Origin: Rhizobium sp. BK316
Lineage (GTDB): Bacteria; Pseudomonadota; Alphaproteobacteria; Rhizobiales; Rhizobiaceae
DNA: 64,000 nucleotides
Direction: 5' to 3'
Assembly (NCBI RefSeq): GCF_014193695.1
Contig: NZ_JACHZR010000008.1
Coordinates: 1 to 64,000, forward strand
Shown: piece after piece, positions 1 through 10,913 of the stretch
Layout: every line of letters starts with the position of its first letter
Numbering within the stretch: the first letter of the stretch is position 1
Position numbers and translations under genes: made by a program
The notes under the pieces: model-generated
Seen by the model: the letters and a program-made list of their open reading frames with translations, nothing else
What the model was told of the DNA's origin: nothing
Databases searched by the model: none

Positions 1-77
1 AACCAGCTACCCGCCAATCCGCTTGATTTCTTCAGAACGAGGAACTTCGTCGCCAGCAGCGCCGCCGCCCTCGTCAG

Positions 78-175
78 TGACTGGGCTTATAATCCTCACA
101 CATCGAAACAGTCAACAGGCGTTTTCAGAAAAAATCATCTTTCTTGTATCCAATTGTTTTTTCAGAGAAATTTAC
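78..175 (-). promoter_or_regulatory. Probable rRNA operon promoter reading left out of the window
   Basis: On the minus strand there is a -35 box TTGACT (110-115) and a -10 box TATAAG (86-91) with an 18-base spacer. They are preceded by a long A/T-rich stretch (about 117-175) that looks like an UP element and followed by a GC-rich leader with no reading frame. This arrangement is what I know from rhizobial rrn promoters, so bases 1-78 would be the 16S precursor leader. The rRNA itself is outside the window, so a different strong stable-RNA or protein promoter is possible. Confidence 0.55.
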
Positions 176-474
176 ATGGGTCCTCAAACCTCGCTTGTTT
201 TCCGGATTCCGATCGCCGCGGAGAGCCCAGGGAAACGTGACTGTCGTTCAGTTTTCTTGTGGAAGATACGATTTTGATCATATTCGCCCCGACATCATCA
301 CATTCTGCTGGTCATGAGGAAACACGCACGATTCACGCAGGCATGCGCACGTAAGGTGCCCATTCCGGTGTGATTTGACTTCAGTGCCCAAAATATGCAC
401 ATCTTTCGCCCCAGCCAGGATGGCCCGCGGATGCTCAGAACGACATCGAATGTAAGGATGCGAACTCCACTGCC
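176..474. other. Intergenic region without a recognised gene
   Basis: This stretch lies between the leftward rrn-like promoter and the M23 peptidase. I see no convincing reading frame with a ribosome binding site. A TTGACT at 375-380 is followed by A/T-rich sequence (TATGCA at 394-399), but the spacing of 13 bases is too short for a normal sigma70 promoter. The promoter of the peptidase gene is therefore not identified. Confidence 0.5.
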
Positions 475-2418
475 ATGATGACGGAGAAAATGATGATCCG
501 CTCGCTCGGCAGCGAGCCTCCGCTTCTGGCAGACGGGCGACGCGCACCCGACCGGCGCGAGGTTTCGCTGCGCTGGCTTTCGGGCACGTTCCTCACTGGC
601 ATCACTTCTTCGATCCTTATGGGTGTTGCGCTTTTTGCCGCCCTGGACGGCCGTCAGCAGCTGGCAATCCCCGCGGAAGCCTATGCGAGCGCCTCCGCCG
701 ACGCGCATCAGGATACGTCTGTTACCCGCGGCGGCCGTCTGATCGCCCCCGTCATCGCAGCCAAACCATCCGACCGCGCCGTCATGGAAGTCTCGACCGT
801 CGTGCATGACGGCGAGAAGGAAGTCGTACGCCGCCAGCCCTTCTCCCATGTGAAGATGATGTTGGCTGCCAATCACGTCGCGACCGAGGATTATCCAGAC
901 TTCGATCCGCTGGCGATCTTCTCGGCCGACGAACCCCAGCCGGCACCGCAAAGCCGCACCGGCGCAATTTACGGCTCCGATGTCGAATCCGAAGTGGCGC
1001 TGAAGACCGTTCCCTTCCCGACCAACAAATCCGACCTGAACATGGCCCCCGGCCTGTCGCTTGACGAAGTCGAGGAAAATGTCCGCTCCAACGGCTCCGT
1101 TCTGACGGACGGAAATGCTCAGCTTGCCGCTCTCTATTATGTCGATCCGCGCCGCTTCTCCACCGAGGACAACGACGTCGATCTGACCGCCGGCCTCGCG
1201 GCGCGCGTGCTTGAGCAGAATATGACGGTCTCGGCGCCTGAATCCATCACGCCACAGACCGAGGAATTCGCCGACGACATTCTGCCGGTGCGCCAGGATA
1301 CGACGATCGCCAAGGCACTCACCGATTCCGGCTATCCGCAGCCGCAGGCAGACGGCATGTCCGGTTACATCGCCCCGCTGCTCGGAACCGATAAGCTTTC
1401 GAAGGGTGACGTCCTGCGTATCGGCATCATTCAGAAGGGCGAACAGGCGAAGATCATCCGCGCCAGCGTCTATCGCAGCACCCGCCATCTCATCACCGTC
1501 GCGCTCGACGACAGGGGCCGTTTCGTTGCCGGCAGCGAGCCGCCGATGCTGGATGCGATAGCCACCGCCTTCGAAGATAATTCCTTCGCTCCTCCTGCCG
1601 GCCAAAATCTGCCGCGCGTCTATGACGGCATTTACCGCGCATCTCTTTCCTATGGCATGACCAAGGACATGACAGCGCTGATCATCAAGCTGCTCGCCAG
1701 CAATGTCGACTTCCAGGCGCAATTGAAACCGTCGGATTACCTCGAAGCCTTCTTCTCCGTCGCCGACAGCAACGGCCAGGCGACCGAGGATTCCGAGCTT
1801 CTTTACGTCAACGCCCGCTTCGGCGATACGCTGACCCGTTTCTATCGCTTCCAGGACCCGGAAGACGGCACGATCGATTACTTCGACCAGGACGGAAAGA
1901 GCATCCGTCAGTTCCTGCTGCGCAACCCTGTTCCGAACGGCATCTTCAAGTCCGGCTTCGGCATGCGCCGTCACCCGATCCTCGGCTTCGCGCGCATGCA
2001 CACCGGCGTCGATTGGGCAGCCCCGCGCGGCACCGCGATCATCGCCGCCGGTAATGGTACGGTCGAAAAGGCCGGCTGGGATTCCGGCGGTTACGGCAAC
2101 CAGACGATCATCCGCCATGCCAACGGCTATGAATCCTCCTACAACCACCAGAGCGCCATCGCTAAGGGCATCGTGCCAGGCGCCAAGGTACGACAGGGCC
2201 AGGTGATCGGCTGGGTAGGAACGACAGGCGAATCAACAGGCCCGCACCTTCACTACGAACTGATCGTCAACGGCACCAAGGTCGACCCGCTGCGTATCCG
2301 GCTGCCCGGTGGCAAATCGCTGCAGGGTGATGCGCTCGCCAAGTTCGAGGACGAGCGCAAGCGCATCGACACACTGCTGAACAACCAGCCGGCCTCAGAC
2401 CAGGTCGCAAGCAAATAA
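475..2418 (+). CDS. M23 family metallopeptidase, membrane-anchored (LytM/MepM-like)
   Basis: This is a predicted peptidoglycan endopeptidase acting in the periplasm. One transmembrane anchor lies at about residues 37-57, followed by a long low-conservation periplasmic region. The C-terminal peptidase M23 domain spans roughly residues 490-615. The zinc ligands are visible: His509 and Asp513 in HTGVD, and His593 in HLHYE (591-595). Two downstream ATGs (490, 493) sit behind a GGAG at 483-486, so the true start may be 493, giving a protein six residues shorter. It faces clpB tail to tail. The zinc-site motifs are intact, so an active enzyme rather than an EnvC-like activator is expected. Confidence 0.9.
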   Translation: MMTEKMMIRSLGSEPPLLADGRRAPDRREVSLRWLSGTFLTGITSSILMGVALFAALDGRQQLAIPAEAYASASADAHQDTSVTRGGRLIAPVIAAKPSDRAVMEVSTVVHDGEKEVVRRQPFSHVKMMLAANHVATEDYPDFDPLAIFSADEPQPAPQSRTGAIYGSDVESEVALKTVPFPTNKSDLNMAPGLSLDEVEENVRSNGSVLTDGNAQLAALYYVDPRRFSTEDNDVDLTAGLAARVLEQNMTVSAPESITPQTEEFADDILPVRQDTTIAKALTDSGYPQPQADGMSGYIAPLLGTDKLSKGDVLRIGIIQKGEQAKIIRASVYRSTRHLITVALDDRGRFVAGSEPPMLDAIATAFEDNSFAPPAGQNLPRVYDGIYRASLSYGMTKDMTALIIKLLASNVDFQAQLKPSDYLEAFFSVADSNGQATEDSELLYVNARFGDTLTRFYRFQDPEDGTIDYFDQDGKSIRQFLLRNPVPNGIFKSGFGMRRHPILGFARMHTGVDWAAPRGTAIIAAGNGTVEKAGWDSGGYGNQTIIRHANGYESSYNHQSAIAKGIVPGAKVRQGQVIGWVGTTGESTGPHLHYELIVNGTKVDPLRIRLPGGKSLQGDALAKFEDERKRIDTLLNNQPASDQVASK

Positions 2419-2437
2419 TTCTCGCATACCGCGGAAA

Positions 2438-2468
2438 CAAAAACGGCGGCCCGAGAGCCGCCATTTTC
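2438..2468. terminator. Bidirectional rho-independent terminator between M23 gene and clpB
   Basis: A GGCGGC/GCCGCC stem (2445-2450 with 2457-2462) and a six-base loop are flanked by an A-run on the left and ATTTTC on the right. It can end transcripts from both converging genes. The minus-strand reading gives a five-T tail, so it is better suited to clpB. Confidence 0.7.
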
Positions 2469-2487
2469 AATTCTCGTCTGTGCAGCC

Positions 2488-5091
<2,604 letters not shown>

Positions 5092-5291
5092 ACGTTACCT
5101 CCATGAATCGCCCCGCCCTTCATAAGGCACAGACCGATGATTGAGATTGAGCTCCCTCAATAGGCAAGCCCCGTTTGTCGCCATTGAGATTTGCAGCAAA
5201 CCAAACTGTGCAGGATATGGTGGAGAATCCCAGGAGTTTAAAGGGGTGAGACACGCGAAAACTGTCGCCCGCGCCTCATCCTTCGCAGCCG

Positions 5292-5475
5292 CTATTTGCC
5301 CATCAACACAACGTCCGGCAACACCCGCTTCTTGTCGAAAAATCCTTGGTCGGGCCGTTGGCACGAAACATTAGCTCGAACTGCCGCTTGGGGTCCGTCG
5401 GCAGCCAGTTGGCTTCCTCGCCCCTGGGGGCTTTCGGTCCGAAAGAAAGGTCGATGGAGCCGCCGCAGTCGGCCG
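5292..5475 (-). pseudogene. Remnant of a DUF1254/DUF1214-family protein (C-terminal fragment, frameshifted)
   Basis: The minus-strand translation contains the DUF1214 tail signature FGPKAP...EANWLPTDP...FELMF. It then loses frame in a run of five T at the codons for Lys-Asp-Phe. In the neighbouring frame the family's usual ending continues (FFDKKRVLPDV, then VVLMGK and a TAG at 5292-5294). Nothing of the N-terminal part remains, because the fragment begins next to the terminator of the DUF4167 gene. I conclude this is a decayed gene end. A homopolymer sequencing error could explain the frameshift but not the missing N-terminus. Confidence 0.65.
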
Positions 5476-5493
5476 ACGGGGCTTCACAAATGG

Positions 5494-5523
5494 AAAAGGC
5501 CGCCTGGTGAGGGCGGCCTTTCA
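5494..5523 (-). terminator. Terminator of the DUF4167 gene
   Basis: A ten-base perfect stem, AAAGGCCGCC (5495-5504) with GGCGGCCTTT (5512-5521), and a seven-base loop lie about 25 bases downstream of the stop codon of the leftward DUF4167 gene. On the minus strand the stem runs into a short T-run. Confidence 0.7.
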
Positions 5524-5545
5524 AATCACGCATTCGAAGACGTGC

Positions 5546-6235
5546 TTATTCGGAAGCGGCTTCTGCCAGAACCGGCGCCTCAGCGGAAGCACCGTCCTCA
5601 CCGGCTGCCTCGCCTTCAGCGCCGCGACGCGGACGGCGCGGGCGACTGCCGGCGTTGCGGCGGCGGGGCTGACGCTCGCGCTGCGGTGCAGCTGAGCCTT
5701 CCTCTTCCATCACAACTTCAGCCGGAATGCCTTCGATTTCCGGCTGCGGGCCGGTTCCGTCAATTGCTTCCGCCTGCTGCACGGGCGCTGCCGGAGCGGC
5801 CTGCTGCTGTTCGCGCTGCTGCTGGCGAGGCGGCTGAACGATGACGACGTCGTCATTATCTGCCGTATCCAGTTCGTCACCATCGCGGTCCGCATTGTCA
5901 CGATCATTGTAATCGCTGCGGTCATCGCGCTGGAAGCGTTCCTGCATCTGCGCCTGTGCGGCCGCAATGATGCGGTTGTAGTGTTCGGCGTGCTGCAGAT
6001 AATTCTCAGCTATGACGCGGTCACCGGAACTCTGTGCGTCACGGGCGAGCTGCGCATATTTTTCAGCTATGTGCTGAGCAGTACCGCGGATTTTCACATC
6101 GGGGCCGGAACTGTCGTAGGTCCGGGTCAGCGGGTTTCCACCCTTGCGGTTGAAATTGTTGTTATTGTTGTTTCCACCGCCGCCATTGTTATTGCCACGC
6201 CCTCGACCGCGCTTGTTCTGCTGTCCTGGCCTCAT
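5546..6235 (-). CDS. DUF4167 domain-containing protein
   Basis: The function is unknown. This 229-residue protein is typical of Rhizobiales. It opens with a low-complexity Arg/Gly/Asn stretch (residues 1-35, including GGGG followed by a run of Asn) resembling RGG-type RNA-binding tails. The conserved DUF4167 helical segment follows (about residues 35-105, with GTAQHIAEKY and AENYLQHAEHY), then an acidic Asp-rich linker, a Gln-rich stretch and a basic RRPRR segment near residue 205. The composition suggests a disordered nucleic-acid-binding protein, which is inference. It lies downstream of the ptsP-prfA-prmC run but has its own 346-base upstream region and terminator. Confidence 0.85.
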   Translation of the reverse strand: MRPGQQNKRGRGRGNNNGGGGNNNNNNFNRKGGNPLTRTYDSSGPDVKIRGTAQHIAEKYAQLARDAQSSGDRVIAENYLQHAEHYNRIIAAAQAQMQERFQRDDRSDYNDRDNADRDGDELDTADNDDVVIVQPPRQQQREQQQAAPAAPVQQAEAIDGTGPQPEIEGIPAEVVMEEEGSAAPQRERQPRRRNAGSRPRRPRRGAEGEAAGEDGASAEAPVLAEAASE

Positions 6236-6581
6236 CGATCGTTCACCTGAATTCTTCTGTTTGTGATTGGATACATGGCACCAATCGCCAAGACCGGTTC
6301 ATCCGGATCAGGGCCTTCGTGCCGCAAGCATAGTGCGCCTTCGCGCCGACCTGCCGCTTGTCTTCAAGTCAGTTTGACTGATTCACGCATTGGGTCGTGT
6401 TCAACCTTTGAAACTCTCGTCTAAAAGAGCAGACCCCCGAGGCTGAGCAAGTACCGAACGAATCTCGTTCATTCCTATGCGCCCAACGCGTAAGGGCAAC
6501 CTATATTGCTTCCTCAGGAAATCCAAGCCTTTTCTTCGCAATAGCAACAATGTCCAGTTCGATGCTGCAATTTGTCGCCGG
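6236..6581. other. Intergenic leader/promoter region of the DUF4167 gene
   Basis: About 346 bases separate the prmC stop from the DUF4167 start, both on the minus strand. I see no supported reading frame. The region is less GC-rich than its surroundings and presumably holds the DUF4167 promoter and a long 5' leader. No clear -35/-10 pair could be assigned. Confidence 0.4.
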
Positions 6582-7451
6582 TCATGCCGGCGAGAACACG
6601 AGCACTCTGTCATTCTGACCATAATCTCTCACGGATTTGAGGCACTTGAAGCCTTGCGCTTCAAAGATCGCCGTCACATCGTTTCGCTGATCGTAGCCGA
6701 TTTCTAGTCCGACGACTCCATTTGGCCGTACGAACCTCGCCGCATCCTTTGCTATGGCTTTGTAAGCGTCAAGCCCATCCGAGCCACCGTCCAGAGCTGC
6801 AGCCGGATCAAATTTCGTCACTTCGGGAGCGAGATCGTGAATGATACTGGAAGCAATATAGGGCGGATTTGAGACAATCGCATGAAACGTCCCGCGGATG
6901 TTCTCGAACCAGCTCGATCGAATGGTCGTGAATCGATCCTGCAATCCGTTTCTTTCTGCGTTTGATCTTGCCGTCTCAAGTGCATCGGTCGAAATGTCGC
7001 TGCCGATGCCTGATGCTTCCGGACATTCGCTGAGGAGCGCAAGGCAAATCGCTCCGGTCCCAGTTCCTACATCGAGGATATGGAGATTGCCCTCCGTCTT
7101 TGCAAGATCGCGCAAATAAGGAATGATCGTATCGACGAGAATTTCCGTATCTGGCCGCGGCTCAAGCGTGCCGGCGGAAAGCCAAAGCGGCAGGCCGTAG
7201 AACTCCCGCTCTCCAAGAATGCGGTGTACCGGTTCGTGATTCAATCGCCTTTCGATGGCCCGACCGATACTGCCTGCCTGCTCTTCCGACACCGGCTCGT
7301 GTCCGGCTGTCAGCATCTCGGTCGGCGAAAGCTTCAGAAGTCCCGAAATCAGCAGCCGCGCATCGGTCTGCGGATCGTCGATGCCCGCTTCCGTGAAGCG
7401 ACGCCGGGCCTCGGCAAAGATCTCTGAAACCGTCGGCCCGGATAGGATCAT
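6582..7451 (-). CDS. prmC: Peptide chain release factor N5-glutamine methyltransferase
   Basis: PrmC methylates the Gln of the GGQ motif in release factors using S-adenosylmethionine. The N-terminal helical domain (residues 1-80) is followed by a Rossmann methyltransferase with SAM motif LDVGTGTGA. The diagnostic catalytic motif NPPY sits in SNPPYIAS near residue 190. The length of 289 residues is normal. The start codon overlaps the prfA stop by four bases (ATGA), so the enzyme is translationally coupled to its substrate RF1. Confidence 0.96.
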   Translation of the reverse strand: MILSGPTVSEIFAEARRRFTEAGIDDPQTDARLLISGLLKLSPTEMLTAGHEPVSEEQAGSIGRAIERRLNHEPVHRILGEREFYGLPLWLSAGTLEPRPDTEILVDTIIPYLRDLAKTEGNLHILDVGTGTGAICLALLSECPEASGIGSDISTDALETARSNAERNGLQDRFTTIRSSWFENIRGTFHAIVSNPPYIASSIIHDLAPEVTKFDPAAALDGGSDGLDAYKAIAKDAARFVRPNGVVGLEIGYDQRNDVTAIFEAQGFKCLKSVRDYGQNDRVLVFSPA

Positions 7452-8527
7452 TGCTGTTCGCCAAGCTGTGCGAGCTGGCTCGCCTGATAGTCGGCAAGCA
7501 GTGCATCCACCACTTCGTCGATCTCGCCGACCATCATTCGGTCGAGCTTGTAGAGTGTCAGGTTGATGCGGTGGTCGGTTACGCGCCCCTGCGGAAAGTT
7601 ATAGGTGCGGATGCGCTCGGAGCGGTCGCCCGAGCCGACCTGGCTCTTGCGGTCGGCAGAACGTTCGCTGTCGGCCCTCTGCCGCTCGGCATCGTAAAGT
7701 CGCGAACGCAGCACCTGCATGGCCTTGGCGCGGTTCTGGTGCTGTGACTTTTCCGAGCTGGTCACGACGATACCCGTCGGCAGGTGGGTGATGCGCACCG
7801 CCGAGTCCGTCGTATTGACGTGCTGGCCGCCCGCACCCGAGGAGCGCATCGTATCGATGCGGATATCCTCTGGCCGTATTTCGATATCGATCTCCTCGGC
7901 TTCCGGCAGAACGGCAACGGTCGCCGCCGAGGTATGAATACGCCCGCCCGCTTCCGTCTCCGGCACACGCTGCACGCGGTGCACGCCGGATTCGAACTTC
8001 AACTTGGCGAAGACGCCCTTGCCGGTGATCGTCGCGATGATTTCCTTGTAGCCTCCAGCTTCCCCATCGCTCGCCGACAACACTTCGACCTTCCAGCCGT
8101 GTGCGGCCGCATAACGCTCATACATGCGGAAGAGGTCGCCGGCGAAAAGGGCCGCCTCATTGCCGCCGGTGCCGGCGCGGATTTCCAGGATCGCGCTTTT
8201 CTCGTCGGCTGCATCCTTCGGCAGCAGCAGGACCTGGATTTCATTCTCCAGCGCCTCGATCCGTTCTTTCACGTCAGGCAGTTCGAGCTCGGCAAGGTCG
8301 CGCATTTCGCGGTCGACGGATTTGTCCTCGAGCAGGATCTCCAGATCGGCAAGCTCGTCCACAGCCCTTTGATAGGCGCGGATCTTGGTCACCACCGGCT
8401 GCAGTTCGGAATATTCGGATGCGAGCTTTACATAGACATCGGCCGACGGGCCGGCCGACATGCGCGCCTCGATCTCGCCGAAGCGGCGCTCAAGCTCGCG
8501 CATCTTTTCAATGGGAAGCTTCGCCAC
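7448..8527 (-). CDS. prfA: Peptide chain release factor 1 (RF1)
   Basis: RF1 reads UAA and UAG and triggers peptide release on the ribosome. The GGQ peptidyl-hydrolysis motif (SSGAGGQHVNTTDSAVR) is near residue 230. The stop-codon recognition motif PxT reads PET in RVPETEAGGR. I chose the GTG at 8525-8527, which begins VAKLPIEKMREL and has GGAG six bases upstream, giving 359 residues. The longer open frame upstream of it is an artefact overlapping ptsP. It sits 28 bases after ptsP and overlaps prmC. Confidence 0.96.
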   Translation of the reverse strand: MAKLPIEKMRELERRFGEIEARMSAGPSADVYVKLASEYSELQPVVTKIRAYQRAVDELADLEILLEDKSVDREMRDLAELELPDVKERIEALENEIQVLLLPKDAADEKSAILEIRAGTGGNEAALFAGDLFRMYERYAAAHGWKVEVLSASDGEAGGYKEIIATITGKGVFAKLKFESGVHRVQRVPETEAGGRIHTSAATVAVLPEAEEIDIEIRPEDIRIDTMRSSGAGGQHVNTTDSAVRITHLPTGIVVTSSEKSQHQNRAKAMQVLRSRLYDAERQRADSERSADRKSQVGSGDRSERIRTYNFPQGRVTDHRINLTLYKLDRMMVGEIDEVVDALLADYQASQLAQLGEQQ

Positions 8528-8555
8528 CCCTTGCTCCTGTTCTTCTAATATACGT

Positions 8556-10823
8556 CTAAAGGGGAATATTGTGGCTCTCGGCGAAGCGGGCAAGCACTTC
8601 GCGCATCGGCGTCGTTGCATGCCGGTCGTCCAGCGCCTCATTGACCGCCGCCGCCAGCGCCCCGACATCAAGCCCAAGAAGCATCGCCTTGACCGGTCCG
8701 ATCGAGGCCGGCGACATGGAGATGGAGCGGAAGCCGACGCCGAGCAACGCCATAGCCGAGAGCGGCTTGCCGGCCAGCTCACCGCATAGCGTCACCGGCG
8801 TCTTGTTGCGGTCCGCACCACGCACAATGTCACGCAGGATGCGCAGGAACGGCCGCTCCAGCGGATCGAAGCGCTCGGAAACCCGCGCATTGCCGCGGTC
8901 GACCGCCATCGCGAACTGAAAGAGGTCGTTGGATCCGACAGAGACGAAGTCGACCGCATCCATCAGCTCGTCGAGCTGCCAAAGCAGGGCCGGCACTTCC
9001 AGCATCGCGCCGAACTGCAACTTGCGCGGAAGGCCATGGCCGAAGCGCGACAAATGCTGCACTTCCTTTTGCAGCAGTTCACGCACTTGCCGGAGTTCCG
9101 AAACCTCAGTCACCATCGGTACCATCAGCTTCAACTCGGCGCCGGCAGCAGCCTTCAGCAAAGCGCGCAACTGCGTGCGCAAGAGCCCCGGCCGGTCGAG
9201 CGAAAGGCGGATCGCCCGCCAGCCGAGCGCCGGGTTTTCCTCCTCGTGACCGCGGAAATAAGGCACCACCTTGTCGCCGCCGATATCGAGCGTGCGGAAG
9301 GTTACGACGCGACCGCCCGCCTGCTTCAGCACATTGCGGTAGAACATCTCCTGCTCTTCCGCTTTCGGCATAGTGGAGGCGATCATGAATTGCAGCTCGG
9401 TGCGGAAAAGCCCGATGCCCTCGGCTCCCGATTCTGCCAGCTGCGGCAGGTCGACCAGCAGCCCTGCATTCATCTGAAGCTGTATGCGCTGCCCATCCCG
9501 GGTAACCGGTTCGACGGACCGTAAAGCCCGGAACTGCTCCTGCCGCCTTGCACGGAAACGAACCTTTTCTTCGTAGGAGCGCTGGTGCTCCGGCATCGGC
9601 CGGATATGCACATGACCCTCGTCACCATCGATGATGACGGCATCGCCGTTTTCCGCCAGTGCCACGACACCCGCTGCCTGGCCGATGACCGGAATGCCCA
9701 TGGCGCGCGCGACGATCACCACATGGCTCGTCACCGCCCCCTCTTCCAGCACCAGACCGCGAACATTGGCACGCGGATAGTCGAGGAGCTCCGCCGCGCC
9801 CATGGCGCGCGCCAGGATGATTGCATCGTTCGGAAAGCCCTCCGCGGTCGTGCGGCCGGTATAGCCGGTCAACACGCGCAGCAGCCGGTTCGCCAGATCC
9901 TCGAAATCATGCATCCGCTCGCGCAGATAAGGGTCCGTCAGGCGCATCATGCGCGCCTTGGTGTCGCTCTGGACCTTCTCGACCGCCGCTTCCGCCGTCA
10001 GGCCGTTGCGGATCGCCTCCTCCAGCTTGCGCACCCAGCCCTGATCGTGGGCGAACATGCGGTAGGTTTCCAGCACCTCGCGATGCTCGCCTTCCATGGA
10101 AACGTCACGCCGCGACAGCATGTCGTCGATGGAGATCCTGAGCGAACCCATGGCTTCCGCCAGCCGCCGGATTTCCTTCTCCGCATCCTCGTTCAGCAGA
10201 TTGGTAACAACGATACGCGGCTCGTGCAGCACGACGTAGCCGAGGCCGATCCCGTCATTATACGTATCGCCGTCGACCGTGACCGAGCGGGTGAGGTCGA
10301 GTTCGAGGCCCGGCTTGGCGATCTTCTTGAGTTCGCCGGTGGCGATCATCTCGGCGAGAACCATCGCCGTCGTCTCGAGCGCTTCCAGCTCCTCTTCGCG
10401 ATAATTGCGGCTCGCCTTGTTCTGCACGACAAGAACGCCTAGCGAGCGGCCCGTGCGCAGGATCGGCACGCCGAGGAAGGAATGATAGATTTCTTCGCCC
10501 GTTTCCGGCAGGTAACGGAAAGCCGGATGCGACTGTGCGTCGGAAAGATTGAGCGGCTGAGCCGATGCGGCGATCGTGCCGACGAGGCCCTGTCCCATCT
10601 TCAGCTGCGAGAGGTGGACGGCTTCCTTTTTGAGACCTTCGGTAGCATAGAGCTCAAGAACGCCATCGGCGCGCAGCACATAGACGGAGCAGACCTCCGC
10701 CACCATGTTGCTGGCGATCTGGCGCACGATCCGGTCGAGTCGCTCCTGCGGCTCCAGCGGCTCCGCCATCAATTCGCGCAGCCGCTTGAGCAGCACGCGC
10801 GGACCGCCGGAAAGGTCTCTCAT
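8556..10823 (-). CDS. ptsP: Phosphoenolpyruvate-protein phosphotransferase, nitrogen branch (EI-Ntr)
   Basis: EI-Ntr takes phosphate from PEP and passes it to NPr and then EIIA-Ntr, a regulatory rather than transport PTS. The 755-residue protein has the N-terminal GAF domain (about 1-160) that distinguishes PtsP from sugar EI. A swivelling PEP-utiliser domain carries the phosphorylated His in VTSHVVIVARAMG (near 355), and the C-terminal PEP-binding barrel carries the Cys of LCGELAG. It heads a run with prfA and prmC. lysC lies 90 bases upstream on the same strand and could be cotranscribed. Confidence 0.95.
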   Translation of the reverse strand: MRDLSGGPRVLLKRLRELMAEPLEPQERLDRIVRQIASNMVAEVCSVYVLRADGVLELYATEGLKKEAVHLSQLKMGQGLVGTIAASAQPLNLSDAQSHPAFRYLPETGEEIYHSFLGVPILRTGRSLGVLVVQNKASRNYREEELEALETTAMVLAEMIATGELKKIAKPGLELDLTRSVTVDGDTYNDGIGLGYVVLHEPRIVVTNLLNEDAEKEIRRLAEAMGSLRISIDDMLSRRDVSMEGEHREVLETYRMFAHDQGWVRKLEEAIRNGLTAEAAVEKVQSDTKARMMRLTDPYLRERMHDFEDLANRLLRVLTGYTGRTTAEGFPNDAIILARAMGAAELLDYPRANVRGLVLEEGAVTSHVVIVARAMGIPVIGQAAGVVALAENGDAVIIDGDEGHVHIRPMPEHQRSYEEKVRFRARRQEQFRALRSVEPVTRDGQRIQLQMNAGLLVDLPQLAESGAEGIGLFRTELQFMIASTMPKAEEQEMFYRNVLKQAGGRVVTFRTLDIGGDKVVPYFRGHEEENPALGWRAIRLSLDRPGLLRTQLRALLKAAAGAELKLMVPMVTEVSELRQVRELLQKEVQHLSRFGHGLPRKLQFGAMLEVPALLWQLDELMDAVDFVSVGSNDLFQFAMAVDRGNARVSERFDPLERPFLRILRDIVRGADRNKTPVTLCGELAGKPLSAMALLGVGFRSISMSPASIGPVKAMLLGLDVGALAAAVNEALDDRHATTPMREVLARFAESHNIPL

Positions 10824-10913
10824 TGCGTCTCAAGCTCCCCGAAATAAACGCTTAGTGCGGCCAGAAGGACCGGCCGCATCTTCAACCTGAAGGGGCAGAC
10901 CGCCCGCTGGGAA

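Noticed and set aside
23..277. 84-residue frame at the left edge
   Set aside because: Runs across the presumed rrn promoter and leader, has no ribosome binding site and resembles no protein.
298..2148. 616-residue open frame antisense to the M23 peptidase
   Set aside because: Covers a gene with an intact zinc-peptidase motif on the other strand; no start signal or family features.
5140..5168. Possible heat-shock (RpoH-type) promoter of clpB on the minus strand, CTTGCC with a downstream CAAT-rich box
   Set aside because: Only the CTTG core fits and the -10 region can be placed in several registers; not strong enough to call.
7448..8782. Longer version of RF1 reaching into ptsP
   Set aside because: The upstream 85 residues overlap the ptsP coding end on the same strand and do not resemble RF1; the GTG with GGAG at 8527 gives the normal length.
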